A DNA stretch of 20,327 nt from NCBI GenBank assembly GCA_964529265.1, contig CAZGVW010000132.1:1-20327 (forward strand), in the 5' to 3' direction. Both the position numbers and the translations under genes were made by a program. The DNA comes from CAZGVW01 sp964529265. GTDB lineage: Bacteria; Planctomycetota; Phycisphaerae; Phycisphaerales; UBA1924. Numbering within the stretch: position 1 is the stretch's first letter; each line of letters starts with the position of its first letter. The notes beneath the pieces were generated by a model, which worked only from the letters and a program-made list of their open reading frames with translations, was not told where the DNA came from and searched no databases. Positions 15,369 to 20,327 of this stretch are shown here, one piece after another.

Positions 15369-15672
15369 GTTCGCTCCGAGCCTCTTGCTTCGCCTTCTCA
15401 ACCGCGGCAACCCCGCCGCGCTGTTCGCAGAATATCGCCCCGAAGCGCCCGGGGCGCTCACCCGTTCCGCTCGCTCTTCACGCTTCTCGCTCCGTCCGGG
15501 CAAAGCATGCGCCGAAGCCGCAGGGCGCCGGCTCTCAGGCCGTTTCAACGGCCGTGCTCGCTCATAGGCCACGGCTTCAGCCGTGGTCACAACGCTCGGT
15601 GCTTTCAAGCCCGTTTCAACGGGCTTCCCTGCTCGGGGCTTCAGCCATGAGGCGGTTCCGGCGCTCGGCCTC
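15369..15672. repeat. intergenic cluster of TTCA-loop hairpins (REP-like)
   Basis: Four stem-loops lie in a row, each with the tetraloop TTCA: GGCCGT/ACGGCC (15538-15553), GGCCACGGC/GCCGTGGTC with one G-T pair (15567-15588), AAGCCCGT/ACGGGCTT (15607-15626) and a degenerate GGC/GCC (15637-15646). Loops of the GTTTCAAC type alternate with loops of the GCTTCAGC type. Arm sequences differ between copies but still pair. A related TCTCAGGCC motif appears twice (15533 and 15671), the second at the end of the small 15673 ORF. I see no gene in this stretch. Confidence 0.8.
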
Positions 15673-15912
15673 TCAGGCCGCGTGGTCCATGGCCGCAAAC
15701 GCGTCCATCCACCACTGCTCCGCCCGCTCGCGCCCGCCCGGCACGCTCAGCAGCAGCGAAAAACCGCCCTCATCCACGCGGCGAACCGGAATCCGCGCCA
15801 GCGCCCCCTCCGGCCCGCGCAGCGCCCGCGAAAGCCACCGCTCATGCGCCCGGCGCATCTTCTCGCCCGGCGTCAAGAGATCGAGCCCGCGATGGAACAG
15901 CCCGAATCGCAT
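15673..15912 (-). CDS. small hypothetical protein
   Basis: The ORF has 79 residues from the ATG at 15910-15912 (MRFGLFHRGLDLLTPGEKMRRAHERWLSRALRG is not quoted in full; it begins MRFGLFHRGLD). An upstream TTG would add 14 residues. The sequence is balanced in composition, with a predicted helix around 16-30, a beta-like segment (FSLLLSV) and a Trp-rich end (AEQWWMDAFAAMDHAA). No ribosome site is convincing. Its last codons and stop fall within a CTCAGGCCGCG repeat remnant. The 13-unit heptamer array lies about 95 bases upstream of the start. I do not recognise the family. Confidence 0.5.
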   Translation of the reverse strand: MRFGLFHRGLDLLTPGEKMRRAHERWLSRALRGPEGALARIPVRRVDEGGFSLLLSVPGGRERAEQWWMDAFAAMDHAA

Positions 15913-16005
15913 CCGCACGCCCAGTATATCGCGCGCCCACAACACCGGTTCCAACCCACGGCCCCGCCCCCCTCCGCGCCCCTCCGCCTCGCCTCCTGCC
16001 TCTTC

Positions 16006-16096
16006 CCTATTGCCTATTGCCTATTGCCTATTGCCTATTGCCTATTGCCTATTGCCTATTGCCTATTGCCTATTCCCTATTCCCTATCGCCCATTG
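16006..16096. repeat. CCTATTG heptamer tandem array, 13 units
   Basis: Nine perfect CCTATTG units (16006-16068) are followed by two CCTATTC, one CCTATCG and one CCCATTG (to 16096). The array is AT-rich against a GC-rich background. Read on the minus strand (CAATAGG), three consecutive units contain TAG once in each frame, so any gene reading into it stops within about 21 bases. The nuclease gene ends inside it. A four-unit copy is at 19470-19497. Confidence 0.95.
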
Positions 16097-16723
16097 CCCC
16101 TTCTGCGCCCTCCTCGCCCCCCGCTCCGCCTCCTCCATCATCTCCATGTCGCCGTGCGGAAACCGTGGGTCCACCTTCGCCAATCCCTCCGCCGCCAGCA
16201 GCGCCGCCAGCGACGCTCGCTCTGTTCCCCCCTCCTCCTCATCCACCTCCACCATCACGTGCGCCAGCAACCGCCCATACCGATCCCGCGTCCGCTCCTC
16301 CAGCCGCAGCGTCACCTCGCGCCCCATGGTCCGCGTCGCCGCGAACCGCCGCGCCTCCTCCGCGAACGCCTCCGCCGGCGCTCCATTCCGCGATAACTCC
16401 GGCGCATCGATCCCCCACAGACGAACCCGCGTCGTCTCCCTCTCCTCGCGCGCATCCGGCACGTCGATGATCAGCGTGTCCCCGTCCACCACGCGCACGA
16501 TGCGCACCATCGCGCCCTCGTACCGCGCCTCATCGCCGCTCGGCGCAAACAGCGCCCCGCGCCGATCCAGAACAGCGAACGCCACCACCGCCAGCAGCGC
16601 CAGCAGCCACACCCCCAGCCGCGCCCGCCGCAGTCGCGCATCCGGCCGCCGCCCCCGCGCCGGCCTGTACAGCCCCGTTGGGTTCACACTCCGCCGTCTC
16701 GGCTGCCTTGCCCGCCCCGCCAT
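16070..16723 (-). CDS. membrane-anchored thermonuclease (staphylococcal nuclease-like)
   Basis: The protein has 217 residues from the ATG at 16721-16723; an in-frame ATG seven codons upstream (16744) is an alternative and neither has a clear ribosome site. A basic N-terminus (1-35) precedes one membrane segment (about 36-52, LGVWLLALLAVVAFAVL), placing the catalytic domain outside the cytoplasm. The SNase fold shows VVDGDTLIID (78-87, Asp80), RLWGIDAPE (101-109, Arg101, Asp106, Glu109) and DRYGRLLAHV (147-156, Arg151). These match the Asp, Arg, Asp, Glu and Arg set of the family, so it is probably an active Ca-dependent phosphodiesterase on DNA or RNA. The family-typical KGxW end (KGQW) is followed by AIGNRE and a stop encoded by the heptamer array, so the last residues are repeat-derived. 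Confidence 0.88.
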   Translation of the reverse strand: MAGRARQPRRRSVNPTGLYRPARGRRPDARLRRARLGVWLLALLAVVAFAVLDRRGALFAPSGDEARYEGAMVRIVRVVDGDTLIIDVPDAREERETTRVRLWGIDAPELSRNGAPAEAFAEEARRFAATRTMGREVTLRLEERTRDRYGRLLAHVMVEVDEEEGGTERASLAALLAAEGLAKVDPRFPHGDMEMMEEAERGARRAQKGQWAIGNRE

Positions 16724-16787
16724 GCCCCCGAGCCTACCGCGCATCACCGCCAGCGAGCCAAGAGGGGCCCGACAGCAAGGGGGGTGC

Positions 16788-16823
16788 CGTGGTGCAGCGG
16801 CTGCTTTGAGCCGGTGCACCACG
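16788..16823. repeat. long imperfect palindrome (REP-like hairpin)
   Basis: CGTGGTGCA (16788-16796) pairs with TGCACCACG (16815-16823), and inside this CGGCT (16798-16802) pairs with AGCCG (16809-16813), giving a 14-bp stem with a symmetric G-G mismatch and a GCTTTG loop. It sits between the nuclease gene and the 16880 gene and has no T-run. Confidence 0.75.
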
Positions 16824-16879
16824 AGAGCGTCAGCCAAGGCTGCATAGGACGGGGCTTTTGCAGACCCACGCCCTCACCA

Positions 16880-17614
16880 TCACTCGTCCGACTCTCCCTC
16901 CCCCTCCACTTCCGCGCCCCTTCCCCCCTTCCTCCGCGAACGCGGCGCCGCCGCCTCCGCCGCGGCTTCAGCCATCGCCTCGTGGCACGCCGCCTCCAGC
17001 GCCTGATGCAGCTTCTCGTGCTCCGGAACCGTCCCCAGCCGATCGATCAACTTGTCCACCCGCACCGCCGCGAGCGCCGTCGCATCCACATGCTCGATCG
17101 CCGCATCCCCTAGCGCCTCGCTCGCTTCGAGCATCCATTCCGCGCTCGGCGGCGTCTGCTCTGGCGGCGCCACCTTCGTCCGCACCGTCACCGGACCGAT
17201 CATCACGATCGGGCACTCCCCCAGCGCCGTCGTCGGCTCGCGCACGATCACCAGCGCCGGAATCTCAGCGCGGTCCGCGCGATCCCGAAGATCCCGCCCG
17301 TGCGCGCCCACCAGCGGCGGCTGAATCAGCCAGCATCCCGCCTTGATCTTCACCTGCTCCGCCTCTTCGAACGAATCCAGCACGTGCACGCGCCCCGCGT
17401 CCACCGCCGCCAGGCGCTTCTGCCGCCGCGCTTCCTGCAGCGGCATCAGGATCCGCGCCATGCGCTCGTAATCCCGCGCCGCGTGCGCCAGCCGCAGCGC
17501 CTCCGCCGCGCACCGCTCGCATTCAAAATACTTCGTCCCGACCAGCGCCTCGCTCGCGCGCTCCATCAGGTCGTCGATGCGCTGCGCCTGCTTGCTCCGT
17601 GTCGCCGTGCTCAC
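16880..17614 (-). CDS. conserved-looking protein of unknown function (operon gene 2)
   Basis: The protein has 244 residues. Its GTG start (17612-17614) overlaps the stop of the upstream gene in the string GTGA, which argues for translational coupling and for this start. The N-terminal part (about 10-70) is helical with a TPR-like look (IDDLMERASEALVGTKYFE, CERCAAEALRLAHAARDYERM). The middle is beta-rich (WLIQPPLVG, IPALVIVREP, GECPIVMIGPVTVRTKV), then come helices (about 155-225) and a charged Arg/Gly/Glu tail. There is no signal peptide, so it is probably cytoplasmic. I recognise no named family; its role likely links to its operon partner. Confidence 0.82.
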   Translation of the reverse strand: MSTATRSKQAQRIDDLMERASEALVGTKYFECERCAAEALRLAHAARDYERMARILMPLQEARRQKRLAAVDAGRVHVLDSFEEAEQVKIKAGCWLIQPPLVGAHGRDLRDRADRAEIPALVIVREPTTALGECPIVMIGPVTVRTKVAPPEQTPPSAEWMLEASEALGDAAIEHVDATALAAVRVDKLIDRLGTVPEHEKLHQALEAACHEAMAEAAAEAAAPRSRRKGGRGAEVEGEGESDE

Positions 17615-18252
17615 GACGAAGCGCCTCCCTGCTCAGGGGGCCCCGGGGGTTCCGGGGGGACTGTCGCCTTCAGCGAATCCGCGAACGCCGTCAGCGCGCC
17701 CCACCACACGTCCGCCTGCTCCTCCATGTCATACGCCAGCGCATCCGCCAGCGCCGACCAGTCCTGCGCCGTGAGCGCGCGACGGATCTCCACCAATCGC
17801 TCCGCCAGCCCATCCAGCAGCGGCCCGATGTCCGGCGCGCCCCCGCTCCCGTCGCCAATCAACTCCGCCCCATCCTCCATCGCACGACGCACCGATTCCC
17901 AGATCGAAATCGTCCGCGACAGGTCCCCCAGCGCATCCGCCGTCTCACCTCGCTGCAACCGCTCCGCCGCCGCGGCTTGCGCCTCTCGCGCATCCTCCAG
18001 CGCATCCGCCGCATCGTGCAGCGTCGTCCGCACCAGCGACCGCGGCTCCGCCGACACCAGCCGCACTTCCGCGGCATACGGCGCACGCTCCGGCGGCCGC
18101 TCGATGTCCGACGCCGGCGCCGGCGATCCGTCCACCAGAACCTCCACCACGATCCGGCCGCGCCCCCGCGCCCGCGCCACACCCGCCTCCAGCGCCGTCC
18201 CCAACCGGGCGTCGGCGACCTTCAGCGGCTCGTCATCCAGGTAGACCTTCAC
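17611..18252 (-). CDS. conserved-looking protein of unknown function (operon gene 1)
   Basis: The protein has 213 residues if started at GTG 18250-18252 (VKVYLDDEPLKVADARLG). The open frame extends further upstream, but that part runs through the GGGTGGCAT repeat and hairpin at 18323-18384, so it is unlikely to be coding. GATGAGGCG lies just upstream, with tighter spacing than usual. The N-terminal third is beta-rich (VYLDDEPLKV, RIVVEVLVDG, AAEVRLVSAEP) and the rest is mainly helical (LHDAADALEDAREAQAAAAE). The C-terminus is Pro-rich (PPEPPGPPEQGG). It overlaps the next gene by four bases. It has no membrane segment and an unknown role. Confidence 0.75.
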   Translation of the reverse strand: MKVYLDDEPLKVADARLGTALEAGVARARGRGRIVVEVLVDGSPAPASDIERPPERAPYAAEVRLVSAEPRSLVRTTLHDAADALEDAREAQAAAAERLQRGETADALGDLSRTISIWESVRRAMEDGAELIGDGSGGAPDIGPLLDGLAERLVEIRRALTAQDWSALADALAYDMEEQADVWWGALTAFADSLKATVPPEPPGPPEQGGASS

Positions 18253-18322
18253 CGCCTCATCATCGGCCAGCCGCCCCCCCGGGCCAAGTGATTCTCGGCC
18301 CCCCCCGGAAGACACGCCGTCC

Positions 18323-18384
18323 CTTGGGTGGCATCCTTGGGTGGCATCCTGGGTGGCATGGCCACGGCTCTGCGTGGCTATGCC
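18323..18384. repeat. GGGTGGCATC tandem repeat plus GCTCTG-loop hairpin
   Basis: CTTGGGTGGCATC occurs twice (18323-18335, 18336-18348), then a shortened copy CTGGGTGGCATG (18349-18360). The third copy runs into a 12-bp stem: GGCATGGCCACG (18355-18366), loop GCTCTG, CGTGGCTATGCC (18373-18384), with one G-T pair. I associate this repeat type with planctomycete genomes. It lies in the divergent gap between the operon and the ferredoxin gene. Confidence 0.85.
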
Positions 18385-18426
18385 GTCCCCCGGGCCCCAC
18401 ACCGATGCAGAAAACCGCCCTGCGCC

Positions 18427-18432
18427 TATCAT
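18427..18432 (+). promoter_or_regulatory. -10-like element for the ferredoxin gene
   Basis: TATCAT in the context TATCATCCGCCG is almost the same as the nadE promoter string TATCATCCGGCGG. A transcript would start near 18439, downstream of the in-frame ATG at 18405, which supports the later start at 18486. Confidence 0.45.
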
Positions 18433-18485
18433 CCGCCGTTTCCATACCCCGAAACGAGCTTCCCGAGGCCCCACCCACTCAAATC

Positions 18486-18887
18486 ATGCATCTCAAGCGA
18501 TCAGACCACGACCACGGCCCCGAGACGGTCCCCGTCCGCTTCCTCATCGAGGACCCCCTCGGCCTCACCGGCGACCCCGACAAGACCGAAATCGAGGTCC
18601 TCGCCGCCAAGGGCGAACACCTCCTCGAGGTCGCCATCGACCACGGCGTGAACATCGAGCACTCCTGCGGCGGCGTCTGCGCCTGCTCGACATGCCACAT
18701 CTACGTCGAAAAGGGCATGGACCAGCTCTCCGAAGCCTCCGAGGCCGAAGAAGACCGCGTCGAAGAAGCCCCCGGCCTCCAGCGCAACAGCCGCCTCAGT
18801 TGCCAGTGCGAAGTCGAAGGCGACGGCCCCATCGTCATCCGCATCCCCGCCTGGAACCGCAACGCCGTCAAAGAAATCCCCCACTGA
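18486..18887 (+). CDS. [2Fe-2S] ferredoxin, adrenodoxin/ISC type
   Basis: The protein has 133 residues from the ATG at 18486. An in-frame ATG at 18405 lies upstream of the probable promoter, so it is not used here. The cluster ligands are Cys61, Cys67 and Cys70 (CGGVCACSTC: C-x5-C-x2-C) and Cys106 (RLSCQCEV), the spacing of vertebrate-type/ISC ferredoxins such as Fdx. Cys65 and Cys108 are extra. HIYVEKGMDQLSEASEAEED (71-90) is the acidic partner-binding region of the family. It would carry electrons for Fe-S cluster assembly or for an oxygenase. A long acidic start (1-35) precedes the beta-grasp fold. No isc or hsc genes are nearby, so the partner is unknown. Confidence 0.93.
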   Translation: MHLKRSDHDHGPETVPVRFLIEDPLGLTGDPDKTEIEVLAAKGEHLLEVAIDHGVNIEHSCGGVCACSTCHIYVEKGMDQLSEASEAEEDRVEEAPGLQRNSRLSCQCEVEGDGPIVIRIPAWNRNAVKEIPH

Positions 18888-18918
18888 CCCCGGTTCTTCT
18901 CGGGCGCCACTGGTGTGC

Positions 18919-18949
18919 CATGCTCAAGCGGTTCCTCCGCTTGAGCATG
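18919..18949. repeat. 13-bp perfect inverted repeat after the ferredoxin gene
   Basis: CATGCTCAAGCGG (18919-18931) and CCGCTTGAGCATG (18937-18949) flank loop TTCCT, 31 bases past the stop. No T-run follows. It looks like a dispersed REP-like element and may also define the 3' end of the ferredoxin mRNA. Confidence 0.85.
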
Positions 18950-19010
18950 CGAACGAAGCCGTTGCTCCCAACGACCCCACGCACTGGCTGGCACGCGACC
19001 CCACCCCATC

Positions 19011-19083
19011 CTCCGCCGGAAGGATGCGCCGAGGGAACCGGCAGGTTCCCCCCGCATCATCGCCGCCTCAATCCCCGCGACCG
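19011..19083. repeat. structured dispersed repeat, copy 1
   Basis: It begins CTCCGCCGGA and contains a hairpin at 19023-19058: GATGCG/CGCATC outside and GGGAACC/GGTTCCC inside, with loop GGCA. It aligns over about 73 bases with copy 2 at 19275-19348. Confidence 0.8.
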
Positions 19084-19096
19084 TTCCCATCGGAAA

Positions 19097-19166
19097 GCCC
19101 CGAAGGGGCGCCGGGATGTAGCAACGGGCGCAGCGAGTCCGCCGTGGCGGACGAGCAAGCCCGTTG
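19097..19166. repeat. nested palindromes (GAAGGGGC / CAACGGGC element)
   Basis: GCCCC-GAA-GGGGC (19097-19109) is followed by a two-level structure: CAACGGGC (19122-19129) pairs with GCCCGTTG (19159-19166), enclosing GTCCGC/GCGGAC (19137-19152, loop CGTG). A further hairpin, CCGCCCC/GGGGCGG with loop GGAT, lies at 19186-19203. Confidence 0.75.
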
Positions 19167-19274
19167 AGAGTCCGTGCGAAATCAACCGCCCCGGATGGGG
19201 CGGAGGAAGCGGTCGCGCGAGTTGTATCCGTCCACCCTTACGACCACGCGTCCCCCATTCGTACGCGTTGCGCA

Positions 19275-19348
19275 CTCCGCCGGAGGGAGGTGCGGAGGGA
19301 ACCAGCAGGTTCCCTCTGCATCAGCGCCGCTCAACTCCGGCGGCCATC
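19275..19348. repeat. structured dispersed repeat, copy 2
   Basis: It has the same CTCCGCCGGA start as copy 1. The hairpin TGCGGAGGGAACC / GGTTCCCTCTGCA (19291-19320, loop AGCA) is 13 bp with one G-T pair. An outer inverted repeat CCGCCGGAG (19277-19285) / CTCCGGCGG (19335-19343) encloses it. Confidence 0.8.
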
Positions 19349-19372
19349 CCCACACACCGGCCCCTTTCCACC

Positions 19373-19411
19373 CCTCTCCCCGGCTCTTCCGGGGGCGGGG
19401 GCGGGGAGAGG
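19373..19411. repeat. CCTCTCCCCG inverted repeat
   Basis: CCTCTCCCCG (19373-19382) pairs with CGGGGAGAGG (19402-19411) around a G-rich loop, followed by TCAGGGTGAGGGGC. This is a common style of dispersed intergenic repeat in GC-rich bacteria. The whole stretch 18888-19484 contains no gene I can support. Confidence 0.75.
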
Positions 19412-19469
19412 TCAGGGTGAGGGGCTACCCCTTCTCCAACTCCTCGACATCTATTCTTCCCTTCCCTCC

Positions 19470-19497
19470 GCTATTGCCTATTGCCTATTCCCTATTG
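19470..19497. repeat. CCTATTG heptamer array, 4 units
   Basis: Units are GCTATTG, CCTATTG, CCTATTC and CCTATTG, in the same orientation as the larger array at 16006-16096. The stop codon of the minus-strand ORF (19485) lies inside it. Confidence 0.9.
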
Positions 19498-20156
19498 CCT
19501 GCTTCTCCCCCCATCTCCCGCACCGCTCGCTCCAACGTCTCAATCTCATGCTCGCGCACATCGCGCTCCAGCATCCCCAGCGTCCGCACCAACCGCACCG
19601 GCCACAAGCGCCCCAGCCGCGCCCGCATCATCGATTCCTCACCGATCGCCGGCAGCGCCTGCAGCGCCACTTCAACCCGCTCCGCAACCGGAATCGCCAG
19701 GTACACACTCAGCGCCGCCATCACGATCCCCTGCGTCCCACCGTGATGATGCGAGCCGACTCCCATCCTGAGCACATCCGGCTCAATCTCCGCGCTCATC
19801 CACATCGGAATCGAAGCGCTGAACACACGAGTCCGCAGTTTCCTCTTGGTTCCCTCTTGTGCCACCGACTGTGCCACCGACCGCTGCTCTGAGCGGTCGG
19901 TGTCTTCGCTCCGACCCCCTTCACCACCCTTCCCCTCACCCTTTTCCACCACCGATCGTGCCACCAACCGCTGCTCTGAGCGGTCGGTGTCTTCACTCCG
20001 CCCCTCTTCACCACTTTTCCCCTCCCGTGCCACAGACCGCTGCTCTGAGCGGTCGGTGCTCCCCACCTTCATCCCCTCTCCCGCTCCACCCTTCCCCTTC
20101 ACACTCCGACCGCGCCCCGCGCCCGACCCGCGGCTAGACTCACGTCCTGTAGGCAT
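19485..20156 (-). CDS. protein of unknown function with repeat-derived N-terminal half
   Basis: The ORF has 223 residues from the ATG at 20154-20156; other starts are possible (20072, 19805, 19799) and none has a clear ribosome site. Residues 30-100 are low-complexity and carry three TDRSEQR-[SL]-VA units, two inside the longer GRSEDTDRSEQR, encoded by three GCTCTG-loop DNA hairpins. The C-terminal part (from FSASIPMWMSAEIEPD) looks like an ordinary folded domain: GSHHHGGTQGIVMAALSVYLA, VAERVEVALQALPAIGEE, then helices to VREMGG. The final EAGNRE comes from the heptamer array. The C-terminal 104-106 residues alone, from 19805 or 19799, may be the real gene. No family is recognised. Confidence 0.6.
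   Translation of the reverse strand: MPTGRESSRGSGAGRGRSVKGKGGAGEGMKVGSTDRSEQRSVAREGKSGEEGRSEDTDRSEQRLVARSVVEKGEGKGGEGGRSEDTDRSEQRSVAQSVAQEGTKRKLRTRVFSASIPMWMSAEIEPDVLRMGVGSHHHGGTQGIVMAALSVYLAIPVAERVEVALQALPAIGEESMMRARLGRLWPVRLVRTLGMLERDVREHEIETLERAVREMGGEAGNRE
19875..20058. repeat. three GCTCTG-loop hairpins inside an ORF
   Basis: Stem-loops lie at 19875-19902 (CACCGACCGCT/AGCGGTCGGTG, perfect 11 bp), 19962-19989 (one mismatch) and 20031-20058 (one mismatch), each with loop GCTCTG. They are spaced 87 and 69 bases apart with related flanks (TCTTCACTCC-type, then pyrimidine-rich sequence). Confidence 0.9.
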
Positions 20157-20222
20157 TTCATTGCCCTTTAATGGGCCCCGGTTGAGGCAAAGTTTCCACA
20201 CAGCGCCTCGGCCGGGGTTTTT
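20135..20222 (+). ncRNA. candidate short plus-strand RNA or leader with intrinsic terminator
   Basis: A -10-like TAGACT (20135-20140) is followed about 35 bases later by a 13-bp stem (20176-20188 with 20205-20217, two U-G pairs) and TTTTT (20218-20222). The stem pairs only as plus-strand RNA: on the minus strand the two wobbles become A-C mismatches. A transcript from about 20147 to 20222 would be some 75 bases and antisense to the start of the 19485-20156 ORF. No plus-strand gene ends here. It could also be the attenuator of a gene beyond the window. No known RNA family is recognised. Confidence 0.35.
20176..20222 (+). terminator. intrinsic terminator, plus strand
   Basis: CCCCGG-TT-GAGGC pairs with GCCTC-GG-CCGGGG around a 16-base loop and is followed by five T. 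The structure is clear; which transcript it ends is not. Confidence 0.65.
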
Positions 20223-20327
20223 CAATTGTCCCGCAGAGCGCCGACCACCGACGCCCCGCAACGAATCAATCGAACAACACATCCAACACTCTGCAACTTA
20301 GTCCCGCATCCCCCCGACCGCAACCCG

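Noticed and set aside
15538..15647. CRISPR array
   Set aside because: The hairpins differ in arm sequence and spacing; there is no constant direct repeat, no uniform spacers and no cas gene.
16006..16096. Phase-variable contingency repeat for the nuclease gene
   Set aside because: The stop codon falls within the first repeat units on the coding strand, so changes in unit number would not switch the reading frame of the catalytic domain.
18253..18474. N-terminal extension of the 17611 gene
   Set aside because: The open frame runs through the GGGTGGCAT repeat and its hairpin and reads as low-quality Gly/Arg sequence; the GTG at 18252 fits better.
19164..19892. Plus-strand open frame of 242 codons
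   Set aside because: It spans the dispersed repeats and the heptamer array, whose plus strand never contains a stop, so openness is not evidence of coding.

Overview
The window is a GC-rich bacterial chromosome segment. It most likely comes from a planctomycete of the Phycisphaerae type. The reasons are secreted proteins ending in a single dockerin/EF-hand-like loop followed by a Leu/Trp tail (D-x-[DN]-x-D-G-x-V-...-D-L-A-...-W-G), abundant structured intergenic repeats, and unknown genes of a kind I associate with that lineage. The taxonomic call is an inference from sequence style, not from a marker gene. No rRNA, tRNA, CRISPR array or transposase is visible.

Region 1 (1-5425, minus strand) is a tandem array of four related secreted, cysteine-rich proteins, the first cut by the window edge. 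They fall into two subtypes that alternate along the DNA (I, II, I, II). The three complete members carry an internal EF-hand-like loop and a C-terminal dockerin-like loop. Region 2 (5863-9720) holds a glutamine-dependent NAD+ synthetase (nadE, minus), a divergent secreted protein of unknown function (plus), and a convergent multi-pass membrane protein of the YbhN/UPF0104 style whose 3' end overlaps it by 45 bases. Region 3 (9952-13331, plus) is a pair of large secreted paralogs with a TPR-like N-terminus, a long beta-rich body and the same type of EF-hand/Trp tail. Each is followed by a clear intrinsic terminator.

Region 4 (13473-18887) contains an NAD-type isocitrate dehydrogenase (plus), a two-TM coiled-coil protein with a possible PH-like domain (minus), a small unknown ORF, a membrane-anchored staphylococcal-nuclease-like protein, a two-gene translationally coupled operon of unknown function, and an adrenodoxin-type [2Fe-2S] ferredoxin (plus). 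Region 5 (18888-20327) is a repeat island with at least five kinds of structured repeat, then a minus-strand ORF whose N-terminal half is built from hairpin-forming repeats. A plus-strand -10-like element and a strong intrinsic terminator suggest a short RNA antisense to that ORF's 5' end.

The housekeeping genes nadE and icd have -10-like hexamers 7-9 bases before their ATG (possibly leaderless mRNAs). In contrast, the secreted paralog genes have strong GGAGG-type ribosome sites or long leaders. The most unusual content is the alternating paralog array, the shared C-terminal tail in two unrelated secreted families, and the way repeats (CCTATTG heptamers, TTCA-loop hairpins, GCTCTG-loop hairpins) invade gene ends and supply coding sequence or stop codons.
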